A stretch of DNA of 64,000 bases from Thermohalobaculum sp039026375 (GTDB taxonomy: Bacteria > Pseudomonadota > Alphaproteobacteria > Rhodobacterales > Rhodobacteraceae), in assembly GCA_039026375.1 (NCBI GenBank), contig JBCCML010000008.1:1-64000 (forward strand), written 5' to 3'. Position 1 is the first letter of the stretch. Every line of letters starts with the position of its first letter. The notes beneath the pieces are model-generated. The model made no database searches and was not told the origin of the DNA. It saw nothing but the letters and a program-made list of their open reading frames with translations. The position numbers and the translations under genes are program-made. Of the stretch, positions 57,939 to 64,000 are shown piece by piece.

Positions 57939-58034
57939 GTGTTATGAATTGATGAGCCTGTTGCGAGCGGAATTCACGCCATGATAGTGTCCACGCGGCC
58001 GCTGCACGTTGGCGGTGCAATGACAGGATACGTG

Positions 58035-58487
58035 ATGCGCGATCGGATCATGGCTCAATTGAAAGATGCGATGCGGGCCAAAGACAGCGTTCGGTTGTCG
58101 ACGCTGCGCTTGTTGCAGGCGGCAATCAAGGATCAAGACATCGCCAAGCGTACCGCGGATGGCGACGGGCAGATGTCGGACGCCGAAATTCTGGCGCTTA
58201 TGGCCAAGATGCTTAAGCAGCGTGAGGACTCCGCGCGCACATACGAAGAGGCGGGGCGCGTTGAACTGGCCGAGCAGGAGCGTGCCGAGCAGGTGGTGAT
58301 CCGCGAATTCATGCCCAAGCAGATGAGCGACGACGAAGTCGAAGCAGCGATTGCCAAGGTGATCGCTGAACAGGGCGCCAGCTCGATCCGCGACATGGGT
58401 AAGGTCATGGGCGCTTTGAAGGAGGCCTATGCCGGTCAAATGGACTTTGGCGCTGCCGGCCCTCGGGTCAAAGCGGCGCTGGGTTGA
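58035..58487 (+). CDS. GatB/YqeY domain protein
   Basis: 150-residue helical protein of the YqeY family, which resembles the tail domain of the tRNA amidotransferase GatB. It starts MRDRIMAQLKDAMRAKDSVR and has STLRLLQAAIKDQDIAKRTA, then LAEQERAEQVVIREFMPKQM and a terminal FGAAGPRVKAAL, all normal for the family. ATG at 58035 with AGGA 6 bases upstream gives the standard length; the frame from 57981 is not supported. It is co-transcribed with the methyltransferase that follows after one base. Confidence 0.92.
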   Translation: MRDRIMAQLKDAMRAKDSVRLSTLRLLQAAIKDQDIAKRTADGDGQMSDAEILALMAKMLKQREDSARTYEEAGRVELAEQERAEQVVIREFMPKQMSDDEVEAAIAKVIAEQGASSIRDMGKVMGALKEAYAGQMDFGAAGPRVKAALG

Positions 58488-58488
58488 G

Positions 58489-59301
58489 ATGAAAGGCATT
58501 ACCCCGGAAGAAGCGCAGCGCCAGTTCGCGCGCGCCCGTGAAATGGTGGGCCGGGGCAAGCAGGCCATGGCCGAGGGTCATCGGCTGCTGCGTGACTTAT
58601 CGAAGAAGATCACCCATGCGCGGACGCGCGGTCAAATCAATCAGATGATTTGGGAATGCGAGCGTCTATCTGGTCGAAGGGACCAGTTCTTTAGCCAGGC
58701 TGGGCAGGATTCATTCCTGGACGAGCGTATCTTCAAGGGGAAACGGGGCGGCGTCTTCGTCGAAATAGGCGGGTATGACGGTGTCACCGGATCGAATTGC
58801 CTATTCTTCGAGATGATGCGCGGTTGGTCGGGATTGGTGATCGAACCTTCTCCGATATTCTATGCGCAATGTCAGTCTTTTCGCCGGTCGACATGCCTGC
58901 AACTCGCCGTCGCAGATGAAGAGGGCACGGCTGAATTCCTGGAGGTCGCAGAAGGCTTCAGCCAGATGTCCGGGCTGACCGCCTCATACGATTCCAAGCT
59001 TCGCGAACAGGTAGAAGCTGACCCCCGCCATAAAGGCAACTTGATACAGGTGAAGACAAAGCCCTTGGCGGCGATCCTGGATCAACATTTTCTGCGAAAC
59101 ATCGACTACATCTCGTTGGATGTCGAAGGGGGGGAAATGTCGGTGTTGGAGAATTTCCCCTTTGACCAGTACCGCGTGCATGCATGGACGGTCGAGAACA
59201 ACACCAACGATGCCGAAGTGCCAAAACTGATGCAATCCAAGGGCTATCAGCGGGTTGAGGCGTTGGGCGTCGATGACATCTATGTGCTGAAGGAAGCCTA
59301 G
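58489..59301 (+). CDS. FkbM family methyltransferase
   Basis: 270-residue SAM-dependent methyltransferase. The first 70 residues are a helical extension. Motif I is GVFVEIGGYDGVTGSNCLFF, followed by SGLVIEPSPIFYAQC with the acidic SAM ribose ligand, and the FkbM signature IDYISLDVEGGEMSVLENF. Members O-methylate sugars or polyketides. The ATG starts 2 bases after the yqeY stop. Neighbours do not suggest a substrate, though a glycan is plausible given the glycosyltransferases in the window. Confidence 0.88.
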   Translation: MKGITPEEAQRQFARAREMVGRGKQAMAEGHRLLRDLSKKITHARTRGQINQMIWECERLSGRRDQFFSQAGQDSFLDERIFKGKRGGVFVEIGGYDGVTGSNCLFFEMMRGWSGLVIEPSPIFYAQCQSFRRSTCLQLAVADEEGTAEFLEVAEGFSQMSGLTASYDSKLREQVEADPRHKGNLIQVKTKPLAAILDQHFLRNIDYISLDVEGGEMSVLENFPFDQYRVHAWTVENNTNDAEVPKLMQSKGYQRVEALGVDDIYVLKEA

Positions 59302-59337
59302 TGCCTCAGGCTGGTCCGGCGACACCGTCCGGATCGG

Positions 59338-61125
59338 TCAGCGCCCGACCGCGTAGGCCTGGCAGAAGCGTGGCGTTGCGGCGGCCCTCACTTGGCCATC
59401 GCGCGTAAAGCCCGCCGCGCATAAGCGCCCCAGCGCCCAAGGTGGTTGTACCCGGACATCGTGACCCCGGTCGCTCAGGTCTTTGCGCACTGTCTCTGGC
59501 AGACGGTCTTCGACGAACAGTAAGCCTGGTGTGAAGACCCGAGGCGCAAACGAGTTCACGTAGTGACCGGAATGGACCATTGGTGCGTCAATGGCGGCCT
59601 GCAGTCCCAACCCCTCCACCAGATGGCGCAGCAACAGCATCATCGTCCACTGGTCCTGCTGGTCCCCGCCGGGGGAGCCGCAGGCCAACACCGGTCGGTT
59701 GTCTCGGGTCACCAAAGTCGGAGTCAGCGTCGTCCGTGGCCGCCTGCGCGGCGCTAGGTGGCTGGGCAACCTGTCGTCCAGCCAGAACATCTGGCCGCGT
59801 GTTGTGACGTTGAAGCCGAGCCCGGGCACTGCGGGTGCCGACTGCAGCCAACCGCCCGATGGTGTCGCTGCCACGATGTTGCCGTGCCGGTCGACTACGT
59901 CGAGGTGGCAGGTATCCCCCTCGATTGACGGCAGGTCAGCGAAGGTTGGCTCTCCCTGTCCAAGGCCCTCGTCAGGTTGCGCCACCAGTTCCGACAACAG
60001 GGCTCCCCGATCCATCCCGTCGCCAAGCGGATCGCCAGGCGACAAAGACTGATCGGCCGTCTCGCCAATCTCTGCCGCCCGCGCCGCGAGATAGGCGTCT
60101 GACAGCAGGGCCTCGATCGGTACATCGACGTGGTTCGTATCGGCAAACCATGCATCGCGGTCCGCTAGGGCGCGTTTGATTGTTTCGATTGCCAGGTGCA
60201 GGAACGGTGCTGAACCTGGCGCCAGGTCGTCAATGCCACCAGCCTCGGCCATCCCAAGCGCCATGAGTAGGGCCGGCCCCTGTCCCCAAGCATCTGTCTT
60301 GTGGACCTCGACGCCCTGGAAGCTGCGCGAGATCGTATTCTCCCAACTTGCGGACCACTCGGCCATGTCCTGCCCGGTCAACAGTCCCGTTGATCGGTGA
60401 CCCTGGCCGTCCGATTGCTCGGACCTGTAAAAGGTGTCGATGGCTTCTGCGACGAAGCCTTGGCTCCAGATCAGCCTTGCCCGCGCAATTTCGGCTTCGC
60501 GTCCCCCGCCGCCAGCTTCCGCTTCGGTCAGCAATCGACGATAGGCGTCGGCGATTTGCGGCTGGCGGACCAATTGGCCGGGCAAGGGCAGACCTTCGGC
60601 CAGCCAGACCTCGCTGGAACTGGGCCAGTCCTGTTCTAGCGTCGGCGCGATGGCATGGATCGCTTCTGCCGCCCGGTGAGCCAGCGGATAGCCATTGGCG
60701 GCATAGCCAATGGCAGGCTCAAGGACGTCGCGCAGATGCGCGGTGCCGCATTCCAGCAGCAACAGCATCCAAGCATCGAAAGCACCTGGTACGACAGCGG
60801 GCGCCAGCCCCATGCCCGGCATCCGGTCGTAGCCCAGATCCTTGATCGCCTGGATCGTGGCTGCTGCTGGGGAGATGCCCTGCCCGCAAATCACGCGTGG
60901 GCGGTCCCATCCCGTTGCTTGCGCAATGATCGGCACTTCCCCACCGGGGCCGTTCAGGTGTGGTTCGACAATCTGCAACGTCAGCCCAGTGGCCACCGCC
61001 GCGTCGAAGGCATTGCCATCGCGCTCCAGCACGCCCATTCCAACCGCCGAGGCCAACCAATGCGTCGACGACACGGCGCCGAAGGTGCCGCGTATCTCGG
61101 GTCTGGTGGTGAAACGCTGGGCCAT
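59338..61125 (-). CDS. Gamma-glutamyltransferase family protein (2)
   Basis: 595-residue N-terminal-nucleophile hydrolase, paralogous to the one at 8.3-9.9 kb but more diverged. The N-terminus has HWLASAVGMGVLERDGNAFD and VEPHLNGPGGEVPIIAQ. The autoprocessing site is the Thr in GDTCHLDVVDRHGNIVA, followed by the family block ACGSPGGDQQDQWTMMLLLR. No signal peptide is present. It forms an operon with DUF1028 and an amidase: its ATG overlaps the DUF1028 stop (TAATG). The context suggests breakdown of an amide- or gamma-glutamyl-linked compound. Confidence 0.88.
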   Translation of the reverse strand: MAQRFTTRPEIRGTFGAVSSTHWLASAVGMGVLERDGNAFDAAVATGLTLQIVEPHLNGPGGEVPIIAQATGWDRPRVICGQGISPAAATIQAIKDLGYDRMPGMGLAPAVVPGAFDAWMLLLLECGTAHLRDVLEPAIGYAANGYPLAHRAAEAIHAIAPTLEQDWPSSSEVWLAEGLPLPGQLVRQPQIADAYRRLLTEAEAGGGGREAEIARARLIWSQGFVAEAIDTFYRSEQSDGQGHRSTGLLTGQDMAEWSASWENTISRSFQGVEVHKTDAWGQGPALLMALGMAEAGGIDDLAPGSAPFLHLAIETIKRALADRDAWFADTNHVDVPIEALLSDAYLAARAAEIGETADQSLSPGDPLGDGMDRGALLSELVAQPDEGLGQGEPTFADLPSIEGDTCHLDVVDRHGNIVAATPSGGWLQSAPAVPGLGFNVTTRGQMFWLDDRLPSHLAPRRRPRTTLTPTLVTRDNRPVLACGSPGGDQQDQWTMMLLLRHLVEGLGLQAAIDAPMVHSGHYVNSFAPRVFTPGLLFVEDRLPETVRKDLSDRGHDVRVQPPWALGRLCAAGFTRDGQVRAAATPRFCQAYAVGR

Positions 61126-61862
61126 TAATCCTCGGGTATCACTGGATCAGGATCGAACGGTTTGCCGGCGTCACGCTCAACCACATGGTCCAGCACAGCG
61201 CGGTCTGTGATGCCGTGCGGTCGACCCGCACGGGGAAATGAGGCTGAAAAGGCCAAGAAGCGCTCCTGCGACACCTGATAAAGCCGTGCCAATTCGTCGA
61301 TGGGCTCTTCGTGATCGTCCGCGCGCAAGTCCAGCCGAGAGTAGACCTCGGGCCCCTGGATGCGCAGGGCAGCCGCCTGTTTGCCGCGAAAGTCGCCTCC
61401 AGCATCTTCACCGGACTTCATTGCCGCCAGCAAACGTTCGGGCAGGCCCAGACCATCTCCGGCCAGCCAAGCGGCCAGCGTGTCCTCAACGACTTCGGGC
61501 CCCGTCAGCATATTGCCCGCAACCGAGACACCAGGCGCCGTTACGTGGCCAGCCCAGGCGGTACAATCCGGGCCGGTGTGCACGGCTGATCGCCCGGCGG
61601 CGTCCATGACATGCAGCTGTCGCCAGGTAGCAGCGCCATCCATGGCCGTTAACATCTGGATGACATCTTCCGGCAGGTGGCCGGCGTTCAACAGCCCCAT
61701 CGCTCGATGGCCAAGCTCGGGGTTTACCTGTGCTTGAGTCATCGCGATGCCGTTCGGCCCCCCTGACCAAGGACAGACCGAGCCAACGGCAAAAAAGCGC
61801 GATGCCACCGCCAGACCGAACAGGCCTGTTGTTGGATCGCGTGCAAGTACTGACCACGTCAC
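61125..61862 (-). CDS. DUF1028 family protein
   Basis: 245-residue protein of the DUF1028 family, an N-terminal-nucleophile-like fold. It starts TWSVLARDPTTGLFGLAVAS and has VCPWSGGPNGIAMTQAQVNP, VAGNMLTGPEVVEDTLAAWL and DLRADDHEEPIDELARLYQV. GTG at 61862 was chosen because it overlaps the amidase stop as GTGA and matches the family N-terminus; an ATG at 61898 would add unconserved residues. DUF1028 genes often accompany amidases and gamma-glutamyltransferases, as here. The exact reaction is unknown. Confidence 0.85.
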   Translation of the reverse strand: MTWSVLARDPTTGLFGLAVASRFFAVGSVCPWSGGPNGIAMTQAQVNPELGHRAMGLLNAGHLPEDVIQMLTAMDGAATWRQLHVMDAAGRSAVHTGPDCTAWAGHVTAPGVSVAGNMLTGPEVVEDTLAAWLAGDGLGLPERLLAAMKSGEDAGGDFRGKQAAALRIQGPEVYSRLDLRADDHEEPIDELARLYQVSQERFLAFSASFPRAGRPHGITDRAVLDHVVERDAGKPFDPDPVIPED

Positions 61863-63022
61863 AGCTGGATGTCCTGAGCCAGTTCCAATAACTGCCAATC
61901 ACTGCCGGGTGGTCCGACCATAGAGAGCCCGACGGGCCCGCCATCCACCTTCCCTGCCGGGATTGAAATCTGGGGCAGCCGGGCGAGGCCGGATGGACAC
62001 AGCAGTTCCAGCGCCCGGGCGCGGTAATCGTCCAGATCGGCCTGCGGCGTCTCGCGCAGCGGCGCGGGTCCTGGTGCAGTTGGTAAGACCATTAAAGCCC
62101 CCTCGATCAGGCTGAGAATGCGGGCGACGATCTCTTTGCGTTTCTCGACGGCCCATGCGTAGGCATCTTCCGTGATCCCACGGGCCATTTCAAAGCGGTC
62201 CCGAATACCCGGACCAAAATCCGGATTGGTTTTCGTTACCCATTCGCCATGCACCTCCCAGACCTCATGACCTTGATGGATACGGAAAGCTTCGCGCCAC
62301 GTCTCCAGACCTTCCGGCGCCAGGACGACCGGTTGCAGCGCGCGGTCTGGGTAGGTGGCCAGCACGGCGCCAAGGGCGGGCCCCAGGGCTTCAACCGTCT
62401 CTGGTGCGGCGCGCGCCCAGGCGTCGACTGGTAGCAGCACCCGGGCGGCGCTGGTCTTAGTAGGCTCAGTCTTCAATGCCTCACCCGCCGCCATCAACGT
62501 GCCGGCGTCACGCGCAAACCAACCAACCGTATCGAAGCTGGGTGCCAGCGGCATCGCGTTATCCAGGGAGATCACGCCATGTGACGGGCGCATGCCCCAC
62601 ACGCCGCAGAACGATGCCGGCAGTCGCACCGACCCCCCGGTGTCTGAGCCCAGGCCGATATCTACCAACCCGGCTGCGACGGCGGCAGCAGACCCGGAAG
62701 ACGAGCCGCCGGGCACGCGGCGGGGATCGCCCGAATTGATCGGTGTGCCGTAGTGCGCGTTCACCCCCATCAAAGAGTAGGCAAGTTCGTCGGTATGGGT
62801 CTTGCCGACCAATTGGGCCCCACTATCCAACAGCGCCTGCACCGGAGGGGCGTTGGTCTCTGCCGCGTCGTGAGTTCTGGCCCAGTCGGGGTTCCCACAC
62901 CCGGTCACGTGACCGGCAACATCGTACAGGTCTTTCGCCCCGAATGTCTTGCCGGCTAACGGCGCATCTGCCGCGCCGTCGATTGTAAACATCGACAGAA
63001 ATGCGTTGACGCTGTCCTGCAT
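61859..63022 (-). CDS. Amidase signature family protein
   Basis: 387-residue amidase. The Ser-cisSer-Lys triad is visible: Lys in AQLVGKTHTDELAYSL, the glycine-serine loop PGGSSSGSAAAVAAGLVDIG and the nucleophile Ser in GSDTGGSVRLPASFCGVWG. It would hydrolyse a carboxamide. ATG at 63022 begins the conserved MQDSVNAFL; ATG at 63055 with AGGTGAGC is also possible and would add 11 residues. The stop overlaps the DUF1028 GTG. It is the first gene of the amidase-DUF1028-gamma-glutamyltransferase operon. Confidence 0.88.
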   Translation of the reverse strand: MQDSVNAFLSMFTIDGAADAPLAGKTFGAKDLYDVAGHVTGCGNPDWARTHDAAETNAPPVQALLDSGAQLVGKTHTDELAYSLMGVNAHYGTPINSGDPRRVPGGSSSGSAAAVAAGLVDIGLGSDTGGSVRLPASFCGVWGMRPSHGVISLDNAMPLAPSFDTVGWFARDAGTLMAAGEALKTEPTKTSAARVLLPVDAWARAAPETVEALGPALGAVLATYPDRALQPVVLAPEGLETWREAFRIHQGHEVWEVHGEWVTKTNPDFGPGIRDRFEMARGITEDAYAWAVEKRKEIVARILSLIEGALMVLPTAPGPAPLRETPQADLDDYRARALELLCPSGLARLPQISIPAGKVDGGPVGLSMVGPPGSDWQLLELAQDIQL

Positions 63023-63135
63023 TCTCTGGTGACCCCCTTCGCGCAACAGTTGCATTGCTCACCTGACGCGATCGGTCGGGCGGGGGCAAGGTACTTTTGT
63101 GATGTTGATGGGCGTGAGCCGTCCGCAACTGGGCC

Positions 63136-64000
63136 CTAGGCTGCCGCGCCCTCAGGTCCGCTGCCCGATGCGGTCTTTTCGCTGGGCGGGTCAATCTCTT
63201 GGCGACGTGCGGGCAACGTGAACCAAAACGTCGTGCCCACGCCCACGGCAGAGTCGAACCCGATTTGCCCGCCAAGCGCTTCGACCAGCCGTTTCGATAT
63301 TGCTAGTCCTAACCCGGCGCCGCCCTTTGTTCGGCTGACCGAGCTGTCAGCCTGAACAAAGTCATGGAAGATGCTCTCGCGCATATCTTGTGGAATGCCG
63401 ACCCCGGTGTCCGCGACTTTAATCATCACCCGTTCTTGATCGCCCAGCACATCACGTTCGACCGAAATGTCGATCAGTCCTTCATGAGTGAACTTGACTG
63501 CGTTGCCGACCAGGTTCAGCAAAACTTGGCGCACGCGATACTGGTCGCCGACAATCCTGGTGTCCCCTATCCGCCGCATGTTGACATCAATGCGGGTGCC
63601 ATTGCTTTCGGCTTCCAGGCGCATCAAATCGGCGACAGAGGTGACGATCTCGCTCAAGTCAAAGGGCACTGCCACCACCTGAAGGTGACCGGCATCGATC
63701 TGACTGTAATCCAAGATGTCGTTCAGCAGCCTCATAAGACTATGACCGGACTCCATCAGCTTGTCGGTGAACAATAGTTGCTGATCGCTCAGTTCGGTGC
63801 TGCGCAACAGGGCTGCCATGCCAAGCAACCCATTCATCGGCGTGCGGATTTCGTGGCTCATGATTGCTAAGAATTGGCTCTTGGCGATTGCGGCTTGCTC
63901 GGCGTTGATCCGCAGCTGTGTCTCCGCCCGCTGAGCCTCTTGGATCTGGTCTGCCATTTCGTTGAATGAAACACCCAGATCCGCCATCTCGCTGAACGGC
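63136..64000 (-). CDS. Sensor histidine kinase, C-terminal part (cut by window)
   Basis: Partial histidine kinase; the 5' end lies beyond the window. The first visible residues (GVSFNEMADQIQEAQRAETQ) fit the end of a HAMP linker followed by coiled coil. The H-box is AIMSHEIRTPMNGLLGMAAL, with the phosphorylated His; the N-box is VLLNLVGNAVKFTHEGLI, and the ATP-lid motifs are VADTGVGIP and GAGLGLAISKRLVEALGG. The end (about 25 residues) is Pro- and Ser-rich. Membrane helices are probably upstream. No receiver domain is present at this end, so a separate response regulator is expected. Confidence 0.9.
   Translation of the reverse strand, partial: PFSEMADLGVSFNEMADQIQEAQRAETQLRINAEQAAIAKSQFLAIMSHEIRTPMNGLLGMAALLRSTELSDQQLLFTDKLMESGHSLMRLLNDILDYSQIDAGHLQVVAVPFDLSEIVTSVADLMRLEAESNGTRIDVNMRRIGDTRIVGDQYRVRQVLLNLVGNAVKFTHEGLIDISVERDVLGDQERVMIKVADTGVGIPQDMRESIFHDFVQADSSVSRTKGGAGLGLAISKRLVEALGGQIGFDSAVGVGTTFWFTLPARRQEIDPPSEKTASGSGPEGAAA

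Noticed and set aside
1..64000. CRISPR array, tRNA, rRNA or insertion sequence
   Set aside because: No spaced direct repeats, cloverleaf with CCA-adjacent arms, rRNA stretches, transposase motifs or terminal repeats were seen on reading the window.

Overview
The window is GC-rich, gene-dense alphaproteobacterial DNA, most likely from the Rhodobacterales (Rhodobacteraceae). The main reason is a complete, co-oriented gene transfer agent (GTA) structural cluster in Rhodobacter capsulatus (RcGTA) order. Supporting reasons are an Irr-type Fur regulator divergent from fabA, DUF1489, a mitochondrial-fission-ELM1-like protein, a tripartite tricarboxylate transporter (TTT) and a CtrA-type TTAA-N7-TTAA box.

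Layout. 0.2-4 kb: anaerobic-type unsaturated fatty acid operon fabA-fabB-(unknown 204 aa gene)-fabI on the minus strand, divergent from irr. 4-6.3 kb: a GT4 glycosyltransferase and two small secreted proteins. 6.3-18.3 kb: a small-acid catabolic and transport region, with two beta-hydroxyacid-type dehydrogenases, a gamma-glutamyltransferase and an ornithine-decarboxylase-like enzyme (minus), then a TTT operon with an embedded lipoprotein and a cupin, a TSUP permease, an aspartate-dehydrogenase-like protein (plus) and a FadR-type regulator. 18.3-28.3 kb: Lhr-like helicase, DUF4261, fatty acid desaturase, PhnD-like protein, ELM1-like protein, Lrp regulator, lipoprotein lipase and a CoA transferase pair.

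28.3-45.1 kb: the GTA cluster, all minus. It runs from small and large terminase, portal, protease and capsid, through connector and tail genes, to the g15 tail-tip protein and a DUF2793 protein. Three things stand out. (1) A 522-codon beta-helix/fibre-like gene sits between capsid (g5) and connector (g6). (2) A perfect 18-bp-arm stem-loop with a G-quadruplex motif in its loop lies between terminase and portal. (3) The leader upstream of g1 holds a TTGACG-N17-TATCTC promoter, a roughly 88-nt three-hairpin transcript ending in an intrinsic terminator (small RNA or attenuator), and an upstream CtrA-like full site. No integrase, replication or lysis gene is present, which fits a domesticated GTA rather than a prophage.

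45.1-50.9 kb: the core fatty acid and cell wall cluster mltG-fabF-acpP-SDR-fabG-VOC-fabD (minus). 51-64 kb: dapB-DUF1489, a Tat-type MBL hydrolase, a fused MshEN-GT2 glycosyltransferase with a stop-containing 5' start region, YbaK deacylase, a small acidic secreted protein, carA divergent from yqeY-fkbM, an amidase-DUF1028-gamma-glutamyltransferase operon, and a histidine kinase cut by the window edge.

Starts were chosen from Shine-Dalgarno spacing, ATGA/TAATG overlaps and family length. Functions come from motif recognition in the translations, not from database searches.
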